Source of the DNA: Luteimonas sp.
GTDB taxonomy: Bacteria > Pseudomonadota > Gammaproteobacteria > Xanthomonadales > Xanthomonadaceae
Assembly: GCA_024707405.1 (NCBI GenBank)
Contig: JANPZU010000002.1
Location: 1 to 64,000, forward strand
Direction of reading: 5' to 3'
Length of the DNA: 64,000 bases
Shown here: positions 19,726-30,100 of the stretch, piece by piece
Position numbering within the stretch: position 1 is the first letter of the stretch
Layout: each line of letters begins with the position of its first letter
The notes under the pieces: model-generated
Told to the model about the DNA's origin: nothing
The model's database searches: none
The model's input: only the letters and a program-made list of their open reading frames with translations
Program-made: the position numbers and the translations under genes

Positions 19726-21993
19726 ATGAAGCGCGCCACCCTGAAGTACAGCAGCCTGAGCCTGGCCATTGCACTGGCGACGATGTCGCCCGCCGCATTC
19801 GCGCAGGACTCCGCGCAGACACCGCCCACCACGCAGTCGGACGCGACCACGCTCGACACCGTGCAGGTCACTGCGCGTCGCCGCACCGAATCGATCCAGG
19901 ACGTGCCGGTTGCCGTCAGCGCCTTCAGCGAAGAGCAGCTGCGCGACCTGCAGGCGAACAATATCGACGGGCTGCAGGGTGCGGTGCCGAACCTCAACAT
20001 CGTGCAGGGTCGCGGCTCGTCGAACAGCGTCAACGTGTTCATCCGTGGCATCGGCCAGCCGGACGCGCTGCACTCTTTCGACCCTGGCGTCGGCATGTAC
20101 GTCGACGACGTGTACTACTCCCGCATCAACGGTGCGCTGTTCTCGCTGTTCGACGTGCAGCAGGTCGAAGTGTTGCGTGGCCCGCAGGGCACGCTGTACG
20201 GCAAGAATTCCACCGGTGGCGCGATCAAGATCACCACCCGCAACCCGTTCGACGACACCAGCAATGCGGTCGAACTGGGCGTTGGTGCCTTCGGCCGACG
20301 CGAAGCGAAGTTTTATCTAGCCGGTTCCAGCGACGACGTGCTCGCCGCCAGCCTCGCTGGTACCTGGATCAAGAGCGATGGCTTCGTCGAGGATCCGACG
20401 ACCGGCCAGGACTACAACGGCGAGGACACCGCATCGCTGCGCGGCAAGCTGGTCGCGCGCCCGACCGACGCGGTGTCGATCACGTTCTCGCTCGACTACA
20501 CCCGCCAGGACAATGCGCTCACGCTGGGGCGTCCGACCGCGCCGTTGATCCGCACCGACCTTGCGCTGGGGCCAGTGGTGTTGCTGACGCCGGGTACCGG
20601 TGAGTACGACTTCCGCACGCGGACCTCGTTCGCACCCGACCAGGGTCAGGAACTCAGCCACAAGGGTGCAAGCGCTGCCGTCGACTGGACGATCAACGAC
20701 GCCTGGGCGTTCAAGAGCATCACCGCATGGCGTGGCCTGAATACCAGTTCGCACATCGACATCGATGCATCTGAATTCGAACTGGGCGACGTGCTGGTCG
20801 AAGTCGACCAGAACCAGGTCAGCCAGGAGCTGCAACTGCAGTACGACAACGGCAGCAACCTGCAGGCGATCTTCGGCTTGTACTACATGCATGAGCAGGT
20901 GCCGTCGTACCAGGAAGCCTATGCGTCCGATTTCTTTGGATTTGCGGGCACGCCGATCTCGTTCCTGCGCACGATTAACGATGACCTGGACACCACCAGC
21001 ATGGCGGCCTTCGCGCATGTGAACTGGGAATTCGCCCCGACCTGGACGCTGGCGGCAGGCCTGCGCTATTCCAAGGACGAGAAGGATTACTGGCGCACCA
21101 CCAGCACGTTCTGGGGCCCGATCCTCGCCGCGCTGAACGAGACGGTTGCGTTCTCGGGCAAGCAGAGCTGGGATGCGTGGACGCCGTCGCTCAGCCTGCA
21201 GAAGGCCTTCAGCGACAACGTGATGGGCTACGTCTCCGCCAATCGCGGATTCAAGTCGGGTGGTTTCAACGGCCGCGCGAATTCGATTGCCGAGACCAGC
21301 AGCGCGGTATTCGACCCCGAGTTCGTGTGGACCTACGAGGCTGGCGTCAAGATGCGTTCGAGTGACGGACGCTTGTTGGGTAACGTTGCTGCCTTCCACA
21401 GCGAGTACAAGGATTTCCAGGCCCGTGTCTCCGAGGTACAGAACCCCGGGTCGCCGACGCCGACGTTCGCGTTCCCGGTGCTCAATGCAGCGAAGCTGTC
21501 GATCAATGGACTGGAGTTCGAGGGTGTCGCCTTGCTGGGCGACAACACCCGGCTGAGCGGGCAGTTGTCCTACCTGGACGCCAAGTACGACGAGTTCGTC
21601 GATCCGCGCGTCCAGTTCGATCCTGCCCTGGCCGGCCTGCACGACCATGTGCCGTTCTCGCCGGAGTGGAGCGCGCGGCTGGCCCTGCAACACACCTTCG
21701 ACCTGGGCGACAGCGGTGCACTGACCATCGGTGGCGATGCTTCGTATCGCAGTGAGACCTGGCTGTCGGTCGACAATCGCCCGGGACTGATGGAAGACGG
21801 GTACACCCTGTTCGGTTTGTTCGGCGCATGGGATTCGCCGCAGTACGCATGGCAGGTGCGTGCCGGCGTGCGCAACCTGACCGATGAGGTCTACAAGACC
21901 GAGGGCCAGGAGTTTTCCTCGGTTGCGAACATCCAGACGGTCTACTACGGGCCGCCGCGCAACTGGTACCTCTCGGTGCGTTACAACTTCTGA
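19726..21993 (+). CDS. TonB-dependent receptor
   Basis: Outer-membrane energised transporter, 755 residues from MKRATLKYSSLSLAIALATM with a signal peptide ending near AFAQ. A TonB-box-like start (LDTVQVTARRR) precedes the plug domain (IQDVPVAVSAFS, GLQGAVPNLNIVQGRG, VFIRGIGQ, VEVLRGPQGTLYGKNSTGGAIKI). A 22-strand barrel follows and ends with the aromatic terminus YLSVRYNF. The sequence type resembles receptors for organic or plant-derived compounds rather than clear siderophore receptors; the ligand is unknown. It lies divergent to a GntP permease and upstream of a transporter-like sensor kinase, which suggests one uptake system. Confidence 0.93.
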   Translation: MKRATLKYSSLSLAIALATMSPAAFAQDSAQTPPTTQSDATTLDTVQVTARRRTESIQDVPVAVSAFSEEQLRDLQANNIDGLQGAVPNLNIVQGRGSSNSVNVFIRGIGQPDALHSFDPGVGMYVDDVYYSRINGALFSLFDVQQVEVLRGPQGTLYGKNSTGGAIKITTRNPFDDTSNAVELGVGAFGRREAKFYLAGSSDDVLAASLAGTWIKSDGFVEDPTTGQDYNGEDTASLRGKLVARPTDAVSITFSLDYTRQDNALTLGRPTAPLIRTDLALGPVVLLTPGTGEYDFRTRTSFAPDQGQELSHKGASAAVDWTINDAWAFKSITAWRGLNTSSHIDIDASEFELGDVLVEVDQNQVSQELQLQYDNGSNLQAIFGLYYMHEQVPSYQEAYASDFFGFAGTPISFLRTINDDLDTTSMAAFAHVNWEFAPTWTLAAGLRYSKDEKDYWRTTSTFWGPILAALNETVAFSGKQSWDAWTPSLSLQKAFSDNVMGYVSANRGFKSGGFNGRANSIAETSSAVFDPEFVWTYEAGVKMRSSDGRLLGNVAAFHSEYKDFQARVSEVQNPGSPTPTFAFPVLNAAKLSINGLEFEGVALLGDNTRLSGQLSYLDAKYDEFVDPRVQFDPALAGLHDHVPFSPEWSARLALQHTFDLGDSGALTIGGDASYRSETWLSVDNRPGLMEDGYTLFGLFGAWDSPQYAWQVRAGVRNLTDEVYKTEGQEFSSVANIQTVYYGPPRNWYLSVRYNF

Positions 21994-22023
21994 TACTTCG
22001 GATAAATCATCGTGATGTCGCCG

Positions 22024-22044
22024 GCAGCGGGGAAACCCCGCTGC
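22024..22044 (+). terminator. Terminator-like hairpin after the TonB receptor gene
   Basis: GCAGCGGGG and CCCCGCTGC form a perfect 9-bp stem with loop AAA, about 30 bases after the stop codon. The T-run is poor (TGCGTTATG), so termination may be partial. Confidence 0.55.
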
Positions 22045-22125
22045 TGCGTTATGCTCGCCCGCATTCCATGGGGGCGTGCGTGAGGCGATGGCGGCAGGAT
22101 CGATGATGCCGGCGGGGACGCGTCG

Positions 22126-25100
22126 ATGCTGAGCGTCGGGCTGGTCGTCGCCGCGGCGCTGGCATGGCTGGCGGTGTTGTTTGGCACAGCGGTCTATGCC
22201 GAGCGCCATTCGGGTGCATTCGCCAAGTATTGGCGCCATGTCTACACCCTCTCGCTCGCAGTGCATTGCACCTCGTGGACGTTCTACGGCACGGTCACCC
22301 AGGCGGCACGTTACGGCTGGCCGCTGCCGCCGACGTTCATCGGCGCGATCGTCTTCTATATCGTCGCCTTCTCGTTCATGCAGCGTCTCGTCCGGTTGGC
22401 GCGCGAGAGCAACGCGACCTCGCTGGCCGACCTGATCGCGACACGCCTGGGCAAGGACGCATGGCTGGCGGCCACGGTGACCTTGGTCGCGGCGCTTGGG
22501 CTGATCCCGTACATCGCGCTGCAGTTGCAGGCGATCACGATGAGCTTCTCCACCCTGATCTCGGGCGTGGTCGCCGGTGCCGAAACCGTGCCGCCGGTGT
22601 GGCGCGACGGCGCGCTCTACGTCGCGCTGGCGATGGCCTTGTTCGCGATGCTGTTCGGCACGCGCCGGGCCAGTGCCACCGAGCACAACCGCGGCCTGGT
22701 TCTGGCGATGGCGTTCGAGTCGCTGTTCAAGCTGGTCGCGATGCTGGCACTCGGCCTGTTCGTGTGGCTGGCGCTGGATGCGCCGGATCCGGGCTCGATC
22801 CCGCAAGTCTCCTCGTTGCAGCCGGCGACCGGGTTCGCGCCGCTGGTGCTGCTGGGCGTGCTGGCGATGTTCCTGTTGCCGCACCAGTTCCACGTCGCCG
22901 TGGTGGAGTGTCGCGACGAACGCGACGTCCGCACTGCGCGCTGGCAGTTCCCGCTCTACCTGTTGTTGATCGCCTTGCCGACGCTGCCGTTGGCGAAGGC
23001 GGGCACGGCGCTGCTGGGCGATCGCGTGCCGTCGGACATGTATGCACTGGCCTTGCCGTTGTCGCAAGGCAACGAAGCGATGGCGCTGCTGGTGTTCCTG
23101 GGCGGATTGAGTGCGGCGACCGGCATGGTGATCGTCAGTACGCTGGCGCTGAGCTTGATGATCGGCAACCACTGGTTCGCGCCCGGCCTGCTGCGTGGCG
23201 CATGGTCGCGGGGGCAGGGCGACGACCACCGCGGTGCGCTGCTGGCGCTGCGGCGTGGCGGCATCCTCGCGATCATGCTGCTGGGCTGGGCCTACAGCCG
23301 CTTGGTCAGCGGCAGCGATGCGCTGGCCGACGTGGGTGCGGTGTCGTTCTCGGCGCTGGCGACATTGGCACCCGCGCTCGCATTCGCGGTCTGGCGGCCG
23401 CAGACGCCGCCACGTGCTGCCGTTGCCGGCGTGCTGGCCGGGTTCGCCGCATGGGCCTGGGTGATGCTGGTGCCGATGCTGGTCGGCGATCGTGGCTGGC
23501 TGGCGTTGGGGCCGTTCGGCTGGTCGTGGCTGGCGCCGGATGCGTTGTTCGGATTGACCGGCTGGAGTCGCCTCGGTCGCGCGGTGGGCGTCAGCCTGTT
23601 CGTGGGCACGGTGGCGACGATGCTGGTCTCGGCGTTCCGAAACGCGCCCTCGCGCAGTGAATCGCGCGGCTCGGATTTGCAGACGTTGCGCAACGCCGGG
23701 CGCCGTTTCCTGCCCGCGCAACGCGTCGCGGAATTGCTGCGCGGCGCCCCGGAGGCTGGCCCGGTGCCGGCCAACATCGAGTCTCGGCTGGAGCGTGAAC
23801 TGGCGGCGATCCTCGGCAGTGCATCGGCGCGGTTGCTGCTCGATGCCGCGCGGCGCGAAGCAGGGCCGGATCTCGACACGGTCGCGGCCATCGTCGGCGA
23901 GGCTTCGCAGGACTTGCGCTTCAACCAGCGATTGCTGGAGGCGGCGCTGGAGAACATGAGCCAGGGCATCAGCGTGGTCGACAGCGAGCTGCGGCTGGTC
24001 GCGTGGAATGCGCGCTATGCGCAACTGTTCGGATTCGCGCCGGGGATGCTGCGCGTCGGCATGCCGGTCGAGCAACTCGTGCGCTACAACTTGCGTCAGG
24101 GATTGATCGGCGTGGTGGACATCGAGCACGAATCGGCCAAGCGCCTGCGCCACATGCGCGAAGGCACGCCTTACCTGGCCGAGCGCCGTTTCCCCGATGG
24201 CACCGTGGTCGAGATCCGCGGCAATCCGATGCCCAACGGCGGCTTCGTGGCGACCTTCACCGATGTCACCGCGTTCCGCGATGCCGAAGCCGAACTCAAG
24301 CGCAGCAACGAAACCCTGGAGCAGCGCGTGGAGGAACGCACGGCCAGCCTCGACCAGGCCCGCCGCGATGCCGAACGCGCGAACGATGCCAAGGGACGCT
24401 TCCTCGCGGCCGTCGGCCACGACCTGCTGCAACCCTTGCATGCCGCGCAATTGTTCACCGATGGATTGTCGAAGCAACTCGATGCCGGGCAACGCGGGTC
24501 ATTGCTTCAGATCAGGGGCGCGCTGGATTCCACCACCGACCTGCTGACGGGGCTGTTCGACATGTCGCGCCTCGAGGCAGGCGGTCTGGTGCCGCAACCG
24601 CGCGATTTCCCGTTGGCGGACGTGCTCGATCCGCTGGCGTCTGAATTCCGGGCGCTTGCCGAGGAACTTGGTTTGGCGTTCCGCCACGTTCCCACCGCGG
24701 CGTGGGTGCATGGCGATCCGCAGTTGCTGCGCCGCGTGCTGCAGAACTTCCTCGCCAATGCCGTGCGCTACACGCGCCACGGTGGCGTGTTGCTGGGCGT
24801 GCGACGCGACGGGGATGGCCTGCGCATCGAGGTGCACGATACCGGCCCCGGCATCGAGGCTTCGCAACAGGCATTGATCTTCGAGGAATTCCGTCGCGGC
24901 GATGGCGTGCCGGGCCAGGGGCTTGGCCTCGGGCTGGCGATCGCCGATCGCATCGCGACGCTGATGCGGACGCCGCTGCGCCTGCGCAGCACCATGGGAC
25001 GTGGCACGGTGTTCTCTCTGCACATGCCGCGCGCGGCAAGCAGGGGCGTGGTCGCGGTGGAGGACAGGCGCGGCCTGCGAGGCTCGCGGGTGCTGCTGGT

Positions 25101-25446
25101 CGACAACGACCCCGCTGCGCTCTCGGCACTGGCGACCTTGCTGGAAGGCTGGGGGTGCGAAGTCGATGCCGTGGCCGACGGATCAGCGGCGGAAGCGGCG
25201 ATGGCACGGCATCCGGCGACGCTGTGGCTGTTCGACTACCACCTTGACGACGGCGATACAGGCGTCGCCCTGCGCGCGCGCCTGGCCGAACGCTTCGGCG
25301 CACGCCCGACGCTGATCCTCAGTGCCGACGACAGCGGCGAGGTGCGCCGGGCCGTGCTGGAACATGGATTGTCGCTGTTGCAGAAGCCCGCGCGTCCGTT
25401 GGCGCTCAAGTCGGTACTGGATCGGCTGCTGGCCAGTCGCCCCTAG
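22126..25446 (+). CDS. Hybrid sensor histidine kinase with sodium/solute symporter-like sensor
   Basis: Membrane sensor of 1106 residues. Residues 1 to about 500 are a 12-13 helix domain like sodium/solute symporters (SWTFYGTVTQAARYGWPLPP), the arrangement of CbrA-type kinases that sense carbon or amino acid supply. A PAS domain (MSQGISVVDSELRLVAWNARY) begins near 605 and a coiled coil near 720. The dimerisation helix carries the phospho-acceptor His765 in VGHDLLQPLHAAQLF. An ATPase domain (ANAVRYT, DTGPGIE, GLGLGLAIADRI) covers about 870-975. The C-terminal receiver (about 985-1106) keeps the acidic pair (VDNDP), Asp1037 (LFDYHL) and Lys1087. All catalytic residues are present. No separate output regulator is next to it. 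Confidence 0.93.
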   Translation: MLSVGLVVAAALAWLAVLFGTAVYAERHSGAFAKYWRHVYTLSLAVHCTSWTFYGTVTQAARYGWPLPPTFIGAIVFYIVAFSFMQRLVRLARESNATSLADLIATRLGKDAWLAATVTLVAALGLIPYIALQLQAITMSFSTLISGVVAGAETVPPVWRDGALYVALAMALFAMLFGTRRASATEHNRGLVLAMAFESLFKLVAMLALGLFVWLALDAPDPGSIPQVSSLQPATGFAPLVLLGVLAMFLLPHQFHVAVVECRDERDVRTARWQFPLYLLLIALPTLPLAKAGTALLGDRVPSDMYALALPLSQGNEAMALLVFLGGLSAATGMVIVSTLALSLMIGNHWFAPGLLRGAWSRGQGDDHRGALLALRRGGILAIMLLGWAYSRLVSGSDALADVGAVSFSALATLAPALAFAVWRPQTPPRAAVAGVLAGFAAWAWVMLVPMLVGDRGWLALGPFGWSWLAPDALFGLTGWSRLGRAVGVSLFVGTVATMLVSAFRNAPSRSESRGSDLQTLRNAGRRFLPAQRVAELLRGAPEAGPVPANIESRLERELAAILGSASARLLLDAARREAGPDLDTVAAIVGEASQDLRFNQRLLEAALENMSQGISVVDSELRLVAWNARYAQLFGFAPGMLRVGMPVEQLVRYNLRQGLIGVVDIEHESAKRLRHMREGTPYLAERRFPDGTVVEIRGNPMPNGGFVATFTDVTAFRDAEAELKRSNETLEQRVEERTASLDQARRDAERANDAKGRFLAAVGHDLLQPLHAAQLFTDGLSKQLDAGQRGSLLQIRGALDSTTDLLTGLFDMSRLEAGGLVPQPRDFPLADVLDPLASEFRALAEELGLAFRHVPTAAWVHGDPQLLRRVLQNFLANAVRYTRHGGVLLGVRRDGDGLRIEVHDTGPGIEASQQALIFEEFRRGDGVPGQGLGLGLAIADRIATLMRTPLRLRSTMGRGTVFSLHMPRAASRGVVAVEDRRGLRGSRVLLVDNDPAALSALATLLEGWGCEVDAVADGSAAEAAMARHPATLWLFDYHLDDGDTGVALRARLAERFGARPTLILSADDSGEVRRAVLEHGLSLLQKPARPLALKSVLDRLLASRP

Positions 25447-25501
25447 ACGCCTGCGGCCAGGCACAAGCGCGAACACGCGGCTACCACAAGGCATCCACGG
25501 C

Positions 25502-25531
25502 TTGGTCGCGCGCATGGCGCGCTCCTACAAT
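25502..25531 (+). promoter_or_regulatory. Repeat-derived promoter candidate of the Nudix gene
   Basis: TTGGTC (25502-25507) and TACAAT (25526-25531) lie 18 bases apart. The spacer holds a perfect hairpin, GCGCGC/GCGCGC with loop ATG (25508-25522), followed by TCCTACAAT. This is the same layout as in front of truB, so a REP-like element appears to supply the -10 box. Activity is inferred. Confidence 0.45.
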
Positions 25532-25559
25532 GGCGTTCGACCTTCCAGGTGGCATCGCC

Positions 25560-26048
25560 ATGCCTTACACCCCCATCGTCGCCACGCTCGGCTACGTGCT
25601 CTCGCCCGATCGCCGCCGCGTGCTGATGATCCATCGCAACGCGCGTCCGGGCGACCTGCACCTGGGGAAGTACAACGGGCTTGGCGGCAAGCTCGAACCG
25701 GACGAGGACATCGTGGCCGGCATGCGCCGCGAGATCGCCGAGGAAGCAGGCATCGAATGCCACGACCTGTCGCTGCGCGGGACGATCAGCTGGCCCGGTT
25801 TCGGCAAGCATGGCGAGGACTGGTTCGGTTTCGTGTTCCTGGTGACGCGCTTCGGCGGCACGCCGATGGCATCCAATCCCGAAGGCACGCTGGAATGGGT
25901 CGACGTCGACCGCATCCTCGACCTGCCGCTGTGGGACGGCGACCGCCGGTTCCTGCCGCTGGTGTTCGACGACGACCCGCGAGCCTTCCACGGCGTGATG
26001 CCGTACAGCGAAGGCCGCATGGTGTCCTGGAGCGTGTCCCGGATCTGA
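25560..26048 (+). CDS. Nudix hydrolase (MutT-like, 8-oxo-dGTP diphosphatase type)
   Basis: A 162-residue enzyme that hydrolyses a nucleoside diphosphate linked to another group. The Nudix box is complete: GGKLEPDEDIVAGMRREIAE followed by EAG, with the metal-binding REIAEE core at about residues 58-64. The start was placed at the ATG giving MPYTPIVATLGYVLS, in line with the family; an upstream ATG at 25530 adds ten residues. The pattern HLGKYNGLGGK resembles mutT/NUDT1-like 8-oxo-dGTP diphosphatases, but the substrate is not certain. It stands alone between the sensor kinase and the convergent efflux operon. Confidence 0.9.
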   Translation: MPYTPIVATLGYVLSPDRRRVLMIHRNARPGDLHLGKYNGLGGKLEPDEDIVAGMRREIAEEAGIECHDLSLRGTISWPGFGKHGEDWFGFVFLVTRFGGTPMASNPEGTLEWVDVDRILDLPLWDGDRRFLPLVFDDDPRAFHGVMPYSEGRMVSWSVSRI

Positions 26049-26070
26049 GGTCGCGTCGTGCAATCCCGGC

Positions 26071-27168
26071 TCAGCGCATCGCGACCGGTGTGGCCATCGG
26101 CTCGATGCTCACCTGCTGCCCCGGCGCGAGGCGTTCGCCGCCACGCACGACCAGTCGGTCGCCGGGCCTGACCGCACCTTCCACTTCGACCATGCCGTCG
26201 ATCTCCTCGCCGGGCTTCACCGGCAGTCGCTCGGCCTTGCCGTCGCCGTCGATGCGCAGCACGAAGTCGCCTTCGCGGCGCAGCACGATCGCGTCGCGCG
26301 GCACGGCCACGACCGCGCGCGTCGGCGCGCGCGGCAGGCCGACATCGAGCGCGGTACCCACCGGCCACGGTTGGTCTCCGGATTCGATGCGCAGTTCCAG
26401 TTGCCGCGAGCTTTCGTCGCCGACCGGTACCACCGCCGATACGTACAGCACGCCGGCATCGTCGCCGGAACGAATCTTCACCGGCGTGCCTTGGCGGAGC
26501 CGCGGGGCGAGGTCGATCGGTGCGCGCACGCGGATTTCGCGGGCATCCACATCCACCAGCCGGATCACGGTAGCGCCGGGCGCGAGGTATTCGCCCATCT
26601 GTGCGTGCCGTTCGGCGACGATGCCCGCGAACGGCGCGCGCACCACCATCTGCCCGCGCTGGTGCCTGAGTTGCGACAATTGCGCCAGCACGCGGGCGTG
26701 TTCCTGCGCAAGCATGTCGCGGTCTGCGCGGATCTGGTCGTACTGGGCGCGCGCGATGCTCTGCTGGTCGGCCAGGTGCGCATAGCGATCTTCCTGCAGG
26801 CGCGCCATGTCCAGTTGCGCGCGGATGCGCGCGGCATCGGCCTCGATCTCGCGTTCCCTGAGGCGCAACGTGGTGTCGTCGAGCGTGGCGATGGGATCGC
26901 CCTCGGCAACGCGCTGCCCGACATCGACGATGCGCGACACCCGACCGGCCTGCTCGCCGGCCACGCGCGCGTCTCGGCGGCTGATCACGCTGCCGGGCGC
27001 CCAGTGCAGCGGGGCGAATTCGGCGGTGATCGCCGGTTCGACGCTGACCACGACGGGCGGCGGTTCCGGGGTGTCGGGGGTGCTGGCATCGGCGTCACGC
27101 CTGGAGAGAGAGAAGGCGATGACGCCGGCCAGCAGGAACAGGATCAGGATCTTTTGGAGGGGTCGCAT
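26071..27168 (-). CDS. RND efflux periplasmic adaptor (membrane fusion protein)
   Basis: A 365-residue periplasmic adaptor linking an inner-membrane pump to an outer-membrane channel. A single N-terminal membrane anchor (ILILFLLAGVIAFSL) starts the protein. The lipoyl-like halves are visible as SRRDARVAGEQAGRVSRIVD and VVRAPFAGIVAERHAQMGEY, flanking a helical hairpin of about 90 residues. Beta-barrel and membrane-proximal domains follow, ending PGDRLVVRGGERLAPGQQV. It begins 18 bases after the pump gene and is co-transcribed with it. No outer-membrane factor gene is nearby, so a TolC-like protein encoded elsewhere must complete the system. Confidence 0.92.
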   Translation of the reverse strand: MRPLQKILILFLLAGVIAFSLSRRDADASTPDTPEPPPVVVSVEPAITAEFAPLHWAPGSVISRRDARVAGEQAGRVSRIVDVGQRVAEGDPIATLDDTTLRLREREIEADAARIRAQLDMARLQEDRYAHLADQQSIARAQYDQIRADRDMLAQEHARVLAQLSQLRHQRGQMVVRAPFAGIVAERHAQMGEYLAPGATVIRLVDVDAREIRVRAPIDLAPRLRQGTPVKIRSGDDAGVLYVSAVVPVGDESSRQLELRIESGDQPWPVGTALDVGLPRAPTRAVVAVPRDAIVLRREGDFVLRIDGDGKAERLPVKPGEEIDGMVEVEGAVRPGDRLVVRGGERLAPGQQVSIEPMATPVAMR

Positions 27169-27186
27169 GTCGGACTCCGCAGGGGG

Positions 27187-30100
27187 TCAGGTCGATGGCA
27201 GCGCGATGGCGGGTGTGTCGTGCAGTGGCTGTCGTGATGGACGGTGCATGAGTCGGAGCAGCGCCGGCACCAGCACGATGGTGAAGACCAGGCTCAACGC
27301 GACGCCGCCGACGGACAACGCCGCGATGCCGCGGTAGATCACCGCGCCGGGGCCGGGGTTGATCGCCATCGGCAGGGCGCCCAGCACGCCGGTCGTCGCC
27401 GCGATCAGGATCGGGCGCAATCGCTGGTCGAGCGCTTGGCGCAGCGCGTCGTCGAGTGTCTCGCCCGTGGATTGGGCTTCGCGGGTCTGCGCGACCAGCA
27501 GGATCGCGTTGTTGATCACCATGCCCATCAACATCACGAAGCCGATCATCGACAACAGATCCAGCGTCTGCCCGGCCACCAGGTCGAGGATGCGAAGGCC
27601 GGCCACGCCGCCCAGCACGGCCAGCGGCAGCGAGGCGATCACGAATGCGCTGTCGCGGAGAGAACGGAACATCGCGGCCATCAGCATGAACAGCACCAGC
27701 AATGCGAGCGCGAAGTTCGCGGCCATCGCCGAGACCACGCCCTGCAGTCGGTCTGCGCTGCCGGACGCGCGGACGGCGGCATCGGCGGGCAGCGCGTCGC
27801 GCAGGACGGGCATCACTTCGCTTTCGACGATGCCGATCGCGCGTTCGAGCGACATCGCCGCAGGCGGATCGACCGTCAAGGTCACCGTGCGCCGACGGTC
27901 GATGCGGCGCAACTGGCTGGCGGCCAGCACGGTATCGAGGCGGGCGAGTTCGCCCAGCGACACGATGCCGCCATCGGGCGTGGACAGCGGCGCGTTGGCG
28001 AGGCCGGACGCATCGTTGTCGCGGTTGCTGCGCAGGATGATCGGGAGCCGACGGTCGCCGTCGAACTGTTCACCCAGCCACTGCCCGTTGCCGAGCACGC
28101 GCACCACGGTGCCCAGGTCGCTGCGTTGCCAGCCGGTCTCGACCAGGCGGCGGTCGTCCGGCGAGATCCGCAGTTCAGGCGTGGCGATGTCGGCATTCGG
28201 CCAGACCTGCACGTTCGCGCCGGTGAAACGCGCGGCGAGTTCGTTGCGCCCGATGTCGGCGGCCCGCGCCAATGCTTCGCCGTCGGCGTGCTGCAGGTGG
28301 ATCGCGATGGCGCGCGGCGAGCCGCCGAAGCCGCCGAACAGTTGGCCCTCCCGTGCGAAGGCGCGGGTGTCGGGAAACCCGGCGATGATTTCCTCGTTGA
28401 CGATGCGCTCGAGTTCGCCGATGTCCGCATCATCGACGACGCGTGCGCCGAGACCACCGCCGCCCGGCCAGACCTGCAGGTACCAGTTGCTGAGTCGTGG
28501 CTCGCGATCGCCGTCCATGAACGGCTGCATGCGTTCGAGGATGACGGGGACGATCTCGCGATTCACGCGCTCCGGGCTCATGCCGGGCGGAAAACTGAAG
28601 TTGGCATCGATGGCGGCGCGCTTCACCGGGGGCAGGTAGTCGATCTGCGGCATCAGCAGCCAGGCCAGCAGTGCCGGTGCGGCGACCAGCCCGATGACCC
28701 ATGCGAGTTGTCGGCGGCGGGTACCGGTGGTGCGCATCGCCCAGTCGCTGGCCAGCGACCAGAAGCGATGGCGACGCACGCCCGTGCGCGTGCGCAGCCA
28801 GCTTCCGGCAGCCGATGGCAGCACGGTCACGGCGACGAGCAGCGAGATGCCGACCGCGATCGAGATGGTCAGGGCGAGATCGGAAAAGAGTTGGCCTTCC
28901 ACGTCCTCCATGAAGACCACGGGCAGGAACACCGCGATCGTGGTCAGCGTGGATGCCAGCAGCGCGCCGCCGACCTGTCGCGTGCCTTCGAGTGCCGCAC
29001 GCGCAGCCGGCATGCCCTGTTCGCGAAGGCGGACGATGTTTTCCGCTACCACCACCGCCGCGTCCATCACCATGCCGACCGCGAATGCCAGCCCAGCCAG
29101 CGAGATCACGTTGAGGCTGCGGCCGGTCAATTGCAGGATGATGAAGGTCGCCAGCAGCGAGATCGGGATGGCGCAGGCGATCAGCATGGTCGCGCGCACG
29201 TCGCGCAGGAACCACCACAGGCAGCCGACCGCGAGCAGAACGCCGGCGAACAGGCTGCCAGACAGCAGGCCGATGGCGCGGTTGATGAACACCGATGCGT
29301 CGAAGCTTTGCGCGATGTCCAGTCCGAGCGGTCGCAATTCCTGTTCGCGGATTTCCTCGACCACGCGTTTCACTTCGTCGAGCGTGTCGAGGATGTTGGC
29401 GCCGTTGCTGCGCAACACCCGCAAGCCGATCGACGGATTGCCGTTCTGGTAGGAAAAGAAGCGTTGCTCGGCACGCTTGATTTCAACGGTCGCCACGTCG
29501 GCGAGGCGGATCGGGGCACCATTGCGCCAGGCGAGGATCATCCCGCCCATCGCGTCGGCGGAGTAGCGGCCCGCGAAGCGCAGCACGTATTCGCGGCGGC
29601 CGGCTTCCACGGTGCCGCCCGACACGTCGTTGGCACGCGCGGCGATGGCGGCGATCTGCGGGATGCCGATGCCGAGCGATGCGGCACGTTCGAGGTCGAT
29701 GGTGATCGTCAGTTCCTCGGGCTCGCTGCCGTTGAGCTCGATGCCGGCGACTCCCGGGACGGCGGACAGCCGCGGCACCACGCGATCCTCGATGACCTGG
29801 CGGAAATCGCGCATGTCGCCCTGGGTGCCGGGCAGTTGCTGCACGAACAGGAAGGTCAGCGACATGTTCGCGGTGTCCGAGCCGGTGCGCACGACGGGCG
29901 GGTTGGCATCGCGTGGCAAGGGCGGCAACCGGTTCATCCGCGACAACACCTCGACCAGCATCGCGTCCATGTCGCTGCCGACGGCGAAGGTCAGGCTGAT
30001 GTTGCTGAATCCGGATGAGACGTTGGACGCGATTTCCTCCAGTCCGGGAAGACCCTGCATCACCGTCTCGACGGGCTCGACGATCTCCGATTCCATTTCC

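Noticed and set aside
20317..24492. Open frame of 1391 codons on the minus strand across the TonB receptor and sensor kinase genes
   Set aside because: It is the complement of two clear coding genes and has Arg/Gln/His-rich, domain-free sequence.
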